A DNA stretch of 64,000 bases from Dugong dugon (lineage: Eukaryota > Chordata > Mammalia > Sirenia > Dugongidae), in contig CM057469.1 in NCBI GenBank assembly GCA_030035585.1, positions 59,661,501 to 59,725,500 of the forward strand, read 5' to 3'. Position 1 is the stretch's first letter. Each line of letters opens with the position of its first letter. The notes below the pieces were generated by a model. That model was not told the origin of the DNA. It was given only the letters and a program-made list of their open reading frames with translations, and made no database searches. The translations under genes and the position numbers were made by a program. Below are positions 1-12,049 of this stretch, piece after piece.

Positions 1-25
1 TAAAATAAAAATAAAAATAAAACAC
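1..25. repeat. (TAAAA)n simple repeat
   Basis: The window opens in an A-rich run of TAAAA units. It could be the tail of a retrotransposon lying outside the window. Confidence 0.7.
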
Positions 26-432
26 TTTATTTTCATCTTTATATATTTGTGTTTTTCTGAACCTACCAGACACTAGATGGATTTTTAAAATAATTCAGTA
101 TATCAGATTATGTAACTTGGATTATTTGCTAAATTGTATTTTCCATTGTCCAACCTCCTTAGGTCAATTTTTTAATGTCAGCTATATGAGTAATGAGAGT
201 GAGAAACAGAAATTTTGAAGTAGATTTTACTTGACATGTCTATGTAATTGTGTATGACAGCAAAATATGGTGGTCTTCTATTCATATATCAATTGTTCTG
301 TTGATAATTGTGTGGCCTAGATAGTATTTCTGACTCCATGCCAAGTGGAACAGCTATATTCAGAAGCTCCTGTGAAGCAAAAGGAACAAAATATTTCCAA
401 TCTCTTTGATTGTCATTCTTAACTACTAAAAA
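26..432. other. unclassified AT-rich DNA
   Basis: I see no recognisable repeat, reading frame or regulatory signature here. Confidence 0.5.
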
Positions 433-632
433 CTAAAAACCCACTGCTGTCAAGTCAATCCTGTAACCCATGTGTGACAAAGTAGAGCTGAACTCCACAA
501 GCTTTTCTTAGATGTGATATTTATGGAAGCAGATTGCCAGGTCTTTCGTTAGTGGCACTGCTGGATTTGTTCCAACCGCTAACCTTTCCATTAGTAGTTG
601 AGTACAAACTGTTTGCACCACCCAGAGACCTC
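433..632 (-). mobile_element. AfroSINE, full-length form, old copy
   Basis: Read on the minus strand it runs from a CACC-rich head through a box B-like segment and the full middle region to a 3' part ending near ACCCACTGCTGTCAAGTC on the plus strand. The copy is strongly diverged. The ~45-bp middle segment is present. Confidence 0.8.
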
Positions 633-1029
633 ATTCCTCCCTAGATATTACAAATTTATTTAAGGGTGATTTACAGAGCCGTTGTAAAGAGCTATCAATT
701 TTCTTATAACAAATAATTATCTACATTCTTATAGCTTTAATAATTCTTTAAACTTTCAATTACTTTTTAAACCAATTATATAGCAATCCAGAACAAATCT
801 ATGGTTTTAATTTTCCTCATTTTATATGTGAAAATGACAGAGCTTAAAATGATTGCTTCAGTAATATTTTTAAGGCAATTTTTTTCATAAAATATATTTT
901 ATTAATTTATAATATGAAGTTTATCAAGTATATGTGCCATATTTTAACACAAATTTTAAAATATTACCTGTTCTCATAGGCAAGAACAGTGCATTTAGAA
1001 GAAAATACAGTTTGACTCTAGCTGTTTAA
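633..1029. other. unclassified AT-rich DNA
   Basis: No recognised element or ORF. Confidence 0.5.
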
Positions 1030-1100
1030 CTCCCACCCATAGCTGTCGAGTCGAGATTTGGAATCAACTGGGTGGCATGGGTTTTTTGGTTTTTAATACA
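1030..1100. mobile_element. AfroSINE fragment, rearranged
   Basis: The stretch from GGAATCAACTGGGTGGCATGGG to the T-rich end matches the SINE 3' end in plus orientation. The bases just before it look like the same end in the opposite orientation. It is short and may be chimeric. Confidence 0.45.
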
Positions 1101-1690
1101 ACTCTCAATGGTTAAAAACTGGTTGTATTGCTGGTGCACTGTCTTAATGAGTGAATGCATATTTAAGTCAACAGAATGTTTATACCTCTTTTGTCAAAGA
1201 ATAAATCTGATTTTGCTTAGCTATAGACAATAAAACACTCTCAGATTAAGATTCATCCCTGTCCTATCTGAATTTGTCGTGATCGATTGCTAGTAGAGTA
1301 TGAAAACACGGTTGTTGATTGAAGCCCAGTATCTGAGATATTTTAGATGAGTCCTGAGAACCCCTTGCCATTAAGCCAAATTCTTCTCAGTACTTTCTCA
1401 TTGTCTCCTAATCACAGGAGTGGGTTTCTGCCTTTGCTTCTTAGTTTCTCAATTTTTTCTTAAGGTAACCCACTTGTTCAGGGCCCTACACTAAGTCACC
1501 TTTTGTCTGGTCATAACCTTCCTACCCATAGTCTGCACATTCTGCTCTTTGCTTTGTGGATATGTTCAAAAGTATCTGGATCATCCAGAATGATGATAGT
1601 GCCACCTCTGGATTAATTCTGAATATAAGTTCTTCCTACATCTCTTTTGTCTGAGACTGGCAAAGTCTACAGCAGTTTGCTTTCCTCATG
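1101..1690. other. unclassified DNA
   Basis: No recognised repeat or coding signal. Confidence 0.45.
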
Positions 1691-1970
1691 AACACATAGT
1701 TAGTCGACATCTTTCAGGCTCCTTTGTAGGTATATGTGGCCAGGTGACATAGCTCTAGTTAATGAAATGTGGGAATACGTGATGTGCATTCCACTGTTTC
1801 TGATACACTGTTTTACTTTCTCACATCTGCAGATTTGATATCAACACATATTGTGACTTGTGTCTAAATGGACTTTAGTAAGAAATAACTAGAACTTCCA
1901 TTTTGTTAAGTTAGTATGATCTCAGGGTTTTATTGTTACAACAGCTAGTGTTATCTTAACTAATACATCA
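1691..1970 (+). repeat. possible ancient dispersed repeat
   Basis: The phrases TGTGGCCAGGTGACATAGCTC and a terminal TTAACTAATACA resemble a common ancient mammalian LTR or DNA-element pattern. I could not assign the family by eye. Confidence 0.3.
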
Positions 1971-2096
1971 ATTTACCAGTTAAATTCCTTCCTTGGAAAT
2001 CTATTTTTCTTTCTGAGCTCACTTTCTTTTTGTTCTGAAAGTGCCATTTGGTATGATACCAAGCATTGCTTCCATCAGCTTTGCCTTGACCCTGCT

Positions 2097-2299
2097 AAAA
2101 TCCAGTTGCTACTGAGTTCATTCAGACTCATGGCAACTCCATGTGTGTCAGCGTAGAACTGTGCTCTATATGGTTTTCAGTGACTGATTCCTGGAACTAG
2201 ATTGCCAGGCCTTTCTTGAATGGTACCTCTGGGTGAACTCAAAACATCCAACCTTTTGGTCAGCAGCTGACCGTGCTAACTGCACATCCCAGGAATTCC
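2097..2299 (-). mobile_element. AfroSINE-like SINE, old divergent copy
   Basis: Minus-strand SINE with recognisable 3' part (TCAGACTCATGGCAACTCC), middle segment and head (CCAACCTTTTGGTCAGCAGC). High divergence suggests an early subfamily. Confidence 0.75.
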
Positions 2300-2472
2300 T
2301 GACCATGCTTAGGCCTAGATTAATCCCTTTGACCCACCAGCACACAGTTAAACTCTTAGCATACCTTAAAGCTGAGACTGCTCAAGATATGTTTCCTTTC
2401 AGAGGATGTGTGATAATTAAATCTCTGATATAAAAGAAAATTTGAATTGAAATTGAAGAATTGATCAAGACT

Positions 2473-2517
2473 ATGAATCAGGATCGACTCAACAGCAATG
2501 GGTTTGGATTTTTTGGG
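2473..2517 (+). mobile_element. AfroSINE 3'-end fragment
   Basis: Contains the SINE tail signature GATCGACTCAACAGCAATGG followed by a T/G-rich tail. The 5' part is missing. Confidence 0.65.
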
Positions 2518-2534
2518 TTATACAACTATCAGTC

Positions 2535-3160
2535 TCTTCTCATCTGGAGCAAAAGAGGAAGAAAGAAACTGAAGACTCAGAAAAGAAACTAGTCTACAGG
2601 GCTAACAGTCTACAGAACCATGGCCTCATCTATCTTGAGACTAGAACCAGATGATGCTCGTCTACCACTAAAATTGTTCTGATCAGGGCCACAATAGATG
2701 GATCCTGATAGAGTGGGAGAGGAATGTAGAACAGAACTCATATTCTTAAAATATCTAGGCTTATGGGACTGGTTGAGACTAGAGGACTCCCTGAGACTAT
2801 TTCCCTGAGATACTCCTTAAACTGTGAACCCCTTAAACCTACCCCCCTGAGGTCACCTTTTAACTACATAACAGATGTGCTCATAAAATAAAGAATAGTA
2901 GCCTCGAGTACTGTTCACCCTTAAAAAATCATCCATATGAGACCAAAAGGTCAACAATGACTCTAAAGCAAAGGTGAAAGGGTAAGGGACAGGGAAACCA
3001 GATTATTGGAAACATAACATCCAGAGTGGAATTAACAAGAGCGTTGACATGTTGTGAAAAATATAGCCAATGTCACTGAACAATTTGTCTAGTAATTGTT
3101 AAAAGGGAATCTAATTTGTTGTGCAGACTTTCATCAGAAACATAATAAAATATTATTTAA
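2535..3160 (+). mobile_element. L1 3'-UTR-like block, old copy
   Basis: The last ~150 bases (GTTGACATGTTGTG ... CCAATGTCACTGAACAAT ... GTTAAAAGGGAATCTAATTTG) are homologous to 17692-17816, which follows L1 ORF2 sequence. The block ends in an AATAAAATATTATTTAAA tail. I read it as an afrotherian L1 3' UTR; the ORFs are absent. Confidence 0.55.
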
Positions 3161-3547
3161 AAAAAAGAATTGATGAAGGTAAGTGAGTTTAAGTTCCCAA
3201 TTTCTAATAATTAACATATTTTTACTATTTGCTTCGTGCTTGGCATTGTTTTGTTTTAAACATTTTGCTTATCAATTCACTGAATCTTTAAGAGTTACTA
3301 AAAATTTTAAATGATTTTGAAGTACATAAGTGCTACAAAAATACTTTAAATAAAACACTTCTAAAGGCTTGGTGCATCAAAAAAAAAAGCTTGCAGGATT
3401 TACAATTTACAATCTGCATTCAAGGGCAGTCACTAAAAATGCCATAGCAACTTTGATCCCAAGAGACTTTTAAAAAATGAACAAATGGGCTCTTGAATGT
3501 TCTCCAATACCACCAAACATCACATTGATTTTACCCACTTTGCTGTG

Positions 3548-3557
3548 CCACACACTT

Positions 3558-3593
<36 letters not shown>
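3548..3593. repeat. (CA)n microsatellite
   Basis: About 20 nearly uninterrupted CA dinucleotides. Confidence 0.95.
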
Positions 3594-3596
<3 letters not shown>

Positions 3597-4701
3597 TTCA
3601 TGCATTTGCCAGACTGTTATGGTTTCAAAAATATATTTGAACAGGAGAACAAAAACTTGGATATATGTTGAAGTAAAGTACCTGCCTTGCATGCTGTTTC
3701 TACTAAAATACATTTATTAGTTATAAGTGTATTAGTTATATGTTTTATGAGTATAATTTTATGAATATGAAAAATATGATAATTTTACACGTTTGTGCAT
3801 ATAAAATTTCTGAAAGGCATTTGAATAATTGCAGTTATTTTTTTTGACTTATTTCACATTAATTTCATATGATACAAACATAGAACTGTGAAAACAATTA
3901 AGACATAGGAAGAAATTTTCTTCATTTTAAAGGTAACAATAGTAGTGTATCTCCAGACAGACTAATGTTTTTCATATTTTACTTTGTATCTAAAAACCTT
4001 ATCATGATTCTTTCTCATTATTTCTCAGTCACTCAATTCTGGTGTGCATGAATTTTTCTAGACATCCCAATTCCATTCCAACAGTGCAAGAGAAATACAA
4101 CAACTGACTGACAATCAGCTCCCACAGCCCATGTAGTTATACAATGTATTTGAAAATAATTATCATTATTCTGTACCAAAGGAATATATGTTGGTACTTT
4201 AAAACATATCTGCCATTTGAATTGGAAAACTAACTTCACACGTGTATGTTGTCAAAGGCCTTGGATGTATAACTATATGATCAGATAGTGTGAAATGATT
4301 TTCCCATATTGGAAAACTGTCATTGTAAGTTCAAGTATCCATTCTAAATAATAAGAGAAGAATGTGTGATTGTATTATGCAAAAGTGAAATAAAATATTC
4401 AGCAGAAAATAAGTCACTCTATGCCTAAGAAATGCATCATAACAAACTTTAAATTGCTTATATCATAGTTTTTGTTTTAATTAAATTTTTCATATGCAAA
4501 AACACAGCATCATATGACTAAACATAAGCAAAGAGTTAGAAAAATAGGGAAGGGTTATCTTCTATTCAATAAGAAGCCAAGAAATAGAGTTCTTGGAGTG
4601 ATGTCTTTAGCCCTGGCTCCTTTTTGGATTTATAAGATTGTATGGGAAAAAACTAATCTGAAAATGTTCTATCATAGAGCATCTTCATTCAATGTTATTT
4701 T

Positions 4702-4845
4702 CGTCCTTCCTTCATATCTTCTTTCCTACCTTCCTTTAACCCTCCTTCCTACCTTCCTCCCCCTCCTCTTCCTTTTTACCTGCCTCCCTTCCTTCCTTCT
4801 TCCCTTCCTTTTTTCTTTTCATTTCCCTATTTTTCCCACATTTCT
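4702..4845. repeat. (CTTCC)n-like pyrimidine tract
   Basis: About 140 bases of almost pure C/T with CTTCC and CCTTCCTT units on the plus strand. It accounts for the 111-codon open frame that crosses it. Confidence 0.9.
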
Positions 4846-5553
4846 TTAACAAGAATTTACTGTTTGATATGATATGACAAAGCAAAGTCTAAGCATTTAC
4901 ATGCATGAATTAATATAAACATATGCTATTAAAAAATAAGTCCCATCTTATACAAAGTGATAAAAGAGATACAAAGAAGAAAAGATACTTGGATGTAGTC
5001 TTATGTCTGCGAAGGAAGGAGAAATTACCATAATTTAGTGACCGAGAAAACCACTTGGATTATGATAAGAATTGTCCGAAGAAAAAAAACAATATTACTA
5101 GAAGAGGCATAAGTGAAACTTTGCTAAGACATAATTAAATATAAGTACTGAAGTATGCTTTATTTTACTGTTACTGCTCAATATATATTTATTTCACGTC
5201 ACTTGTAATTCATATTAAATTTCAATAGTGTTTACTCCTAATATAATACAATCATTCTACCTACAATGGAAATTCCCCCCTATCTTTCCCAAGAAAAGAT
5301 GGGGAAATTTTTATAGAGGTCTAGTTCAAAATCTCTGAACTTATACCACCTAGGGAACTTTATTTAACCCAATATATTCAAACTATCATTTCAAATGGTA
5401 AAATACGAATATTATTAATGAATTATTTTACTTTATTTTGTGCAAAATTTTTTAATTTAGTGTGTTTTTCATAATTAAAATGCATTTCAAGTGCTCACAG
5501 CTACATCAGTACAGTATTGGACAGTGCAGAGAGATCAAACTTTCCTTATTTCT

Positions 5554-6056
5554 CAGGGCTTTGAACTGGAACTGGTTCTTCCCAGTTCAGTTATGGCCAA
5601 GGAAGCAAAACTGGAACAGATCTGAATTTTTAAAATGTGGATGAAATGGGGTGATAACTGGAATGGGAAAAATTACAGGTTGAAGCCCTGCTAGAAAGCT
5701 AATCTCTCTCTTAGAAAACAAGGACAGCATAGGCATTGCATAGCAACCGAATCTCTTGCACGTGGGATTTTGAGCAGAGTCAGAAACAGCTGTGCCCTGT
5801 TCAAAGACGGTGGCTGACTATGATGCTTTGAATGTGTGTTGCACTCCAGAGTCCTGCCAATAATCCAGTGTCACACACCTGGCTCCTGGAAGGGCTCACT
5901 ATGCCTCCTCAGAGTCTCTCATTCTAGGGCTTCAACCTGTAATTGTTCCATTTTCTGGCTATCATTTTGAATCACTCAAATTGAAAAAATTCAGGTCTGT
6001 TCCGGTTTCACTTTGTTGGGCATGACTGAACCAGTTAGAACCAGTTCAAAGCCCTG
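5554..6056. mobile_element. hAT-like non-autonomous DNA transposon, long TIRs
   Basis: Both ends begin CAGGGCTTTGAACTGG when read inward. The inverted repeats continue imperfectly for about 150 bases (5554-~5710 and ~5911-6056), including ACAGGTTGAAGCCCT in both arms. The flanks TTATTTCT and CTGTTTCT form a 6/8-matching 8-bp target duplication. A CAGGG terminus and 8-bp duplication are hallmarks of the hAT superfamily. The ~200-base centre has no transposase frame, so this is a MITE-like element needing a transposase from elsewhere. I do not recognise the family. Confidence 0.8.
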
Positions 6057-6064
6057 CTGTTTCT

Positions 6065-6599
6065 GTGGGTCATATTTTTATCTCCTGCTGTCATTCATTA
6101 TTCACATTCAGTTTTCTTTTTTTTTTTTTACTAACTTTACTTTGGAGCAAAAATATATTTTTTTGTAACTCTTTATGCCGCATGTTATCTGGGTTGCACT
6201 CCTCTTGGATTCCTGGCCATGAACAGAAAGAGGTATGCATTCTATTCTGTTTCTTATCTGTTTTCATAAACACCATTCTATGTTCAAACTTTTTGGCTAC
6301 AAGAAGTATTTAACTACAGTATTTTCACATATTTTTTCACAGTGTTCTAAACTTCAATCTTCAATTATCTTTATATCCCATAGCATCAGTAATATCATAT
6401 TTTAGGTCTATCAACTACCATATTCTGTGTTTGTGTACCTATTTTCTTTATTAGATAGGGTGTTTTATGTTGAAAGGGAAAAATCCAACTTCAACTTTCT
6501 TCAGTAAAGGGAGTGCACTATAACACATAACTGCAATTCCCAATGATAGGGCAAACTCAGAAAAGACTGGATTCAAGAGGACAAAATAAATTATTAAGA
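6065..6599. other. unclassified AT-rich DNA
   Basis: A T-run at about 6117-6131 and otherwise no recognised feature. Confidence 0.5.
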
Positions 6600-6674
6600 T
6601 GGGACAGTTCTACTGTGTCTGGTAGGGTCTCTGAGTCAGAATCGATTCAATGCAGTGGGTTTTTTTTTTTTTTT
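6600..6674 (+). mobile_element. AfroSINE 3'-half fragment
   Basis: GGGACAGTTCTACTGTGTC ... GAGTCAGAATCGATTCAATG followed by a long T tail matches the SINE 3' half. It is 5'-truncated. Confidence 0.8.
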
Positions 6675-6941
6675 GAATTTATCTGACTCTGTCAGTATTT
6701 CTTCAGTAGAAATGTTCTGTGTCAGGACAAATTAAGGTTAGAGACCTATGTTTCATACACTCACAGCTAAACTATTCAAAGGAAAGGGATCTTGTTTTCT
6801 CAGCCTCAAATATCAGTCTGTCCCCAATTCCATTTAGTAACTTCCATACATAGGTATCAAGCAAGTGGCATGTCCAATCAAGCATTCACTGAATGTGGTA
6901 TCTCCCTAATGGCCCTAAAGGAATGGGAAAAAATATATATG
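6675..6941. other. unclassified DNA
   Basis: No recognised feature. Confidence 0.5.
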
Positions 6942-6985
6942 TGTTGTTGTTAGGTGCCATTGAGATGATTCCAACTCACACGACT

Positions 6986-7552
6986 CTACGTACTACAGAA
7001 CGAAACACTGCCTGGTCCTGCGACATCCTCACAATTGTTATGCTTGAGCCCATCTTTCTGGTATTCTCTGCTTTTAGCCAGAATCCATCCAACATCAGCA
7101 AGAATATCCCTGGTGCCACGACCTCTTCTGAATCCGGCTTGAATTTTTGGCAGTTCCCTGTGTATCTCCTGCTGTAGCCACTTTTGAATGATCTGAAGCA
7201 AAATTTTACTTGCATGTGATATTAACAATATTGTTCGATAATTTCTGCATTCAGATGGATCACCTTTTTTGGGAACAGGCATAAATATGGATCTCTTCCA
7301 GTTGGTTGGCCAGGTAGCTGTCTTCCAAATTTCTTGGCATAGAAGAGTGGGCATTTGCAGCACTGCACCCACTTGTTGAAACATCTCAATTGGTATTCCA
7401 TCAATTCCTGTAGCCTTGTTTTTCACCAATGCCTTCAGTGCAACTTGTGCTTCTTCCTCCAGTATCATCAGTTCCTGATTATATGCTACCTCCCAAAGTG
7501 GTTGAATGTCAACCAATTCTTTTGGTATAGTGACTCTGTGTATTTCTTCCAC
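6986..7552 (-). pseudogene. RTE reverse transcriptase N-terminal half, truncated
   Basis: A 188-codon open stretch. Visible RT motifs, in order, are GIDGIPIEMFQ (about residue 50), WKRSIFMPVPKKGDPSECRNY (about 85-105), LISHASKILLQIIQ, and QAGFRRGRGTRD (about 140). These match the fingers of RTE/BovB reverse transcriptases, which copy the element's RNA at a nicked chromosomal target. The frame leaves RT homology near residue 165, after SREYQKDGLKHN, because an internal deletion fuses it to the 3' UTR. The catalytic YADD is therefore missing. Upstream, a separate frame (7486-7707) carries the linker that normally precedes it, so a frameshift separates the two. It is not expressed as a working enzyme. 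Confidence 0.8.
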
Positions 7553-8378
7553 CTTCTTTTGATGCTTCCTGTATCATTTAATATTTTCCCTGTAGAATCC
7601 TTCAATATTGCAACTCGAGGCTTGAATTTTTTCTTCAGTTCTTTCAGCTTGAGAAATGCCGAGCATGTTCTTCCCTTTTGATTTTCTATTTCCAGCTCTT
7701 TGCACATGTCGTTATAATACTTTACTTTATCTTGTCAAGCTGCCCTTCGAAATCTTCTGTTCAGCTCTTTTACTTCATCATTTATTCCATTTGCTTTAGC
7801 TACTCGACATTCAAGGGCAAGTTTCAGAGTCTCTTCTGACATTCATTTTGGTCTTTTCTTTCTCTCCTGTCTTTTTAATGACCTCTTAATATTTTCACGT
7901 ATGATGTCCTTGATGTCATTCCACAACTCGTCTGGTGTTAGGTCATTAGTGTTCTATGCATCAAAGTGATTTTGTAGATGGTCTCTAAATTCAGGTGGAA
8001 TATACTCAAGGTCATATTTTGGCTCTCATGGACTTGTTCCAATTTTCTTCAGTTTCAACTTGAACTTGCATACAAGCAATTGATGGTCTGTTCTGCAGTC
8101 GGCCCCTTGCCTTTTTCTGACTGATGCTGTTGAGCTTTTCCATTGTCTCTTTCCACAGATGTAGTCAATTTGATTACTGTGCATTCCGTCGGGCAAGGTC
8201 CACCTGTATAGTCACCTTTTATGTTGTTGAAAAAAGGTATTTACAACGAAGAAGTCATTGGTCTTGCAAAATTCTATCATGCGATCTCCCGCATTGTTTC
8301 TATCACCAAGGCCATATTTTCCAACTATCAATTCTTCTTCTTTGTTTCCAACTTTCTCATTCCAATCACTAGTAATTA

Positions 8379-8984
8379 TCAACTAATCTTGATTGTATGT
8401 TTGATCAATTTCAGACTGCAGAAGTTGGTAAAAATCTTCAATTTCTTCATCTTTGGCATTAGTGGTTGGTGTATAAGTTTGAATAATAGTCGTATTAACT
8501 GGGCTTCTTTGTAGGTATATGGATATATTCTATCACTGACAGTGTTGTACTTCAGGATAAATCTTGAAATGTTCTTTTTGACGATGAATGCAACACCATT
8601 CCTCTTCAAGTTGTCATTCCTGGCATAGTAGACCATATGATTGCCTGATTCAAAATGGCCAATCCCAGTCCATTTCAGCTCACTAATGCCTAGGATATTG
8701 ATGTTTATGCATTCCATTTCATTTTTGATAATTTCCAATTTTCCTAGATTCATAGCTCCTATGTTCCATGTTCCGATTATTAATGAATGTTTGCAGCTGT
8801 TTCTTCTCATTGTGAGTCTTGCCATGTCAGCAAATGAAGGTCCTGAAGGCTTGACTCCATCCATGTCATTAAAGTCGTCTCCACTTTGAGAAGGCACCTC
8901 TTCCCTAGCCGTATTTTGAGTGCCTTCTAACATGAGGGGCACCTCTTCCGACACTGTATCAGACAATGTTCCACTGCTGTTCAT
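8379..8984 (-). pseudogene. RTE N-terminal region and AP-like endonuclease, broken
   Basis: A 201-codon open stretch. The first ~70 residues are an acidic leader. The endonuclease begins at IIGTWNIGAMN (about residue 70) and shows LGISELKWTGIG (about 98), whose glutamate is the expected metal ligand, then RRNGVAFIV-type sequence (NLKRNGVAFIVKKN, about 130) and YNTVSDRI. In RTE and L1 elements this domain nicks the target DNA. The frame then shifts, and the rest of the domain is scattered through other frames towards 7708. The family assignment is firm, but the copy is not functional. Confidence 0.75.
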
Positions 8985-9167
8985 AAAGTTTTCACTGGCT
9001 AATTCTTTTCAGAAGTAGATTTCTGGGTCCTTCTTCCTAGTTGTCTTAGTCTGGAAGCTCAGCTGAAACCTGTCCACCATGGGTGACCCAGTTGGTATTC
9101 GAATAATGGTGGCATAGCTTCCAGCATCACAGCAATGCACAAGCCCCCACAGTATGACAAACTGACA

Positions 9168-9658
9168 GAAGATTTTACTTCAGGGAATAAGTTTCTACAT
9201 TATATTGAACTGATTGGTCCAGACAAAACATCTCAGAGGAATCCTTTTCTATTATATGCAGAGAAAATTCTAATTAGCTCTTTATTCCACCTACAGTAGA
9301 TATATGGGAAGATTATATTTTGGATATTAACAAATGTGTTCCTTCTAGGTGTTTCATTAAGTTTTTCAACTTATACTTCAATGGCTATTCCCCTGAACCA
9401 GTCATATAAACATAAGCCATACATGACCGTAGGCAAAGATTATCAGAGCAGAACTAGAGAGTATAGTCTTTTGCTTTCAAATTTCAAAGCTGTGGTCAAA
9501 CTGAAAACCAGAAAACATTTTAAAGTGTAATAGATCAAGTCATATTTTTCTTCCCTGAGGCTAGACAAAGATTCCATGAACTTCAAAATCAATTAAAAGG
9601 AAGGACTGGGTGGTGTGGTCATCATGAAGAAACTCACACGAAGCACCAATTTTCACCA
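9168..9658. other. unclassified DNA
   Basis: No recognised element; a 64-codon ORF here is chance length. Confidence 0.5.
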
Positions 9659-9659
9659 G

Positions 9660-9841
9660 TGCCAGGGAGCTTTATAGGAGGAGCAGAGTAGAATTGTTCC
9701 ATAGGGTTTTCAAGGCTGTGACCTTTTGGAAGCAGATCACCTGCCAAGCCTGTCTTCCAAGGAGCCTCAAGGTGAGTTCCAACCACCAATCTTTTCGTTA
9801 GAAGTCGAGCATTCAACCATTTGAGCTACCCAGGGACTCCC
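9660..9841 (-). mobile_element. AfroSINE-like SINE, divergent
   Basis: Minus strand: head near GAGCTACCCAGGGACTCC, box B region CAACCACCAATCTTTTCG, middle segment retained, 3' part eroded near 9663. Confidence 0.75.
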
Positions 9842-9958
9842 TAAAGGGATAGATAGGCCTGAGGGTTTTTTTGGTTTGTTTTAGATTAGAGAAACTTAAT
9901 ACATGGAGAAAGTCATATAATTCAGAGCATAATTGGGAATAGTACCTACTAATGAGAT

Positions 9959-10056
9959 TGGTCACAGCTTTGAAGACCCTGTGGAGTGGTTCTACTCTGC
10001 ACAAATGGGGTTGTTCTGAGTCGGAATCTACTTGACAGCAACTAACAACAACAACC
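9959..10056 (+). mobile_element. AfroSINE 3' half with RTE-type tail
   Basis: Matches the SINE 3' half (GTGGAGTGGTTCTACTCTG ... GAGTCGGAATCTACTTGACAG). It ends ACTAACAACAACAAC, as the RTE copies do, rather than in the GGTTTGGTTTT tail of most SINEs here. Confidence 0.75.
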
Positions 10057-12036
10057 TTGAGATTGGTAGTGATGGTTGGAAGAATCACAGAGGATGAACA
10101 TTTATTTGGTAAGTGGAGGACAAGAATTTAATTGAAGCTCCAATTGATTGATTATGTTTTCCTTTGAGGTAAGTGGTGAAGTCTTTGATAATAATAGAGT
10201 TGATGATGTGAAGGAGGAATTCCTTTGGGCTCCTACAAAACAATCTCTTTGCTTCTGTTGAGGCTCTCGTGCTTTCTTGTCTGTAACCAGATACTCTCCT
10301 CTTATTAATCTCTGAGCTTTAGGGCTTATTTGTAATACCACTGCCAAAATGTTCTTTATAAAAGCCGAGTTTTTTCTTGTAACTCTTCCCATTTTAATTC
10401 ATGAAATCCTCATAGATTTTACCCAGCATATAAATACATTTATAGATTCCTACTTTTTAGACTCTTTAATCTCATATATAGATGATGTATCCTCATAACT
10501 TATGTCTTAGCAATATACAATTGATTGAAGGTAATCAAATGTGCAATAGTCTCTGATGTCTCTGGACTCTCATTCAGTCTGGAATAAACTTCGTGATTAA
10601 CCTTTACCCTTAGTTTTATGTAGTTATCTCTTCTTCTTTAAAACTTTAATTTACAAGATTCTTTTTATGACATGAATGGAGGAAGACTTCCATAATTATA
10701 CAGCTTTTCTTCTTTGTGTTCTTGGTGTTTTCCAAATATTTCTGCATATGTCTATATCCCCTTTAGTTTCTTTAAGTCAACAATTTGTGGATCTCATCTA
10801 GGAATTCTCAAAAATTAGAATAAGACAAAGAATAAAATAATAAGTGAAATATGATTTATTGGAAAAAAATGAAAGAGTTATCCTAGTCCTGCAAGAGTTC
10901 GGTATTATGCTTTATCAGGCAATCTTCATTTGGATTATTTTTTTACTAATATTCTCACTGCTTTGCTTTTGTCATCGTCTTATTATTTCATATCATCAAA
11001 ATGAGAAAAATACATTTTAATGAACAGAATAGTACAAATATATTAGAAATTTTATAGGTAAAATATAACCAATTAAAGGTAAAATATCTTCTGGCATGTG
11101 GAATTCTTAGATTTTGTCTATTTTTATGTATCATTAACTTTTGTATTTTATTCAGTGACATGTTGAATTTTTAAAAAATTGACTTAAATTTGATTCTCAG
11201 AAAAATTCTAACTACCATATTTAATTTTATGAGGTAAAATTACCATAACTTTAAGGAAATGTAGAGTTTTTAAATAAATTCTAATGGTTATTTGTTTAAA
11301 GTATCTCTGTAAAAATGGTCATGGCATAAGAGGAAGACAGCAGCCCATTTTACTGAAGGGAATTAGCATAAAACAAACTACATTATATGCATCTGTTTTT
11401 TGCACATATTGTTCAGGGAGAGAACGCCTATAAGGCCCTTTCACTCACTTGAATACTTTAGTGTGTAATGAATTATGAATGGTAATATAGCCATGACTTC
11501 TTTATAATAATAAGGAATATAATAATAACAATTAATAACATGTATAATTAAGGAGACTTACATTCGGCTTATCATTAGATTATTACTTTAGCTAAATATG
11601 TGAAATTTAAATAACAACAGAAGTCATATTATTAAATAAATGCAATATGACATTTCAGGAGCAGCTCTAATTGTTCGTAATAATGGAGAAAAATAACTGC
11701 TTTCTGGTGATATTTTATGTCATTGTACCAGTGAAAAAAATCCACATCATTAAAGTCTTTGGCCTATGTTTCAGAGAAAAAGATCTCACTTCTAAGTCAT
11801 CAGCCCAACTTCCTCAACAGAACAATAAAGTTTGAAATATAGACTAGGCTTAAGTGATATTGAAATATATGTTTAACCTTTGGAGCTCTATGGTGTAAAA
11901 ACCAGATAAAATAATAAATATCTGAATGTCATTTTTTAGAGTAGATTTGGGAATGAGGGATAGATTATTTGTATCTTCTTACTAGATTGTAAAGTACTTA
12001 TGACAGGAACACTTATCTCCAACATTTAAATAGTAA
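10057..12036. other. unclassified AT-rich DNA
   Basis: Two kilobases in which I recognise no repeat family and no ORF above chance. Confidence 0.5.
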
Positions 12037-12049
12037 ACATAGAGCATTA

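Larger units (their letters stand above)
3165..5545. other. unclassified AT-rich DNA with simple repeats
   Basis: Apart from a CA tract and a pyrimidine tract, listed separately, I recognise nothing in these 2.4 kb. The short ORFs are at chance length or come from low-complexity sequence. Confidence 0.5.
6942..9167 (-). mobile_element. RTE-clade (BovB-like) LINE, copy A
   Basis: This is the most complete RTE in the window. On the minus strand it runs from a 5' end near 9167 (starting TGTCAGTTTGTCATACTG) through an endonuclease, a linker and the first half of the reverse transcriptase. It then jumps at about 7050 straight to the last ~105 bases of the 3' end (AACAACAAC at 6942-6951). The rest of the RT and the C-terminal region, present in the copies at 24782-27408 and 43059-45144, are deleted. 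Frames are broken several times, so the copy is dead. Confidence 0.9.

Noticed and set aside
4514..4849. 111-codon ORF as a small gene
   Set aside because: Its second half is translation of a CTTCC-type pyrimidine tract.
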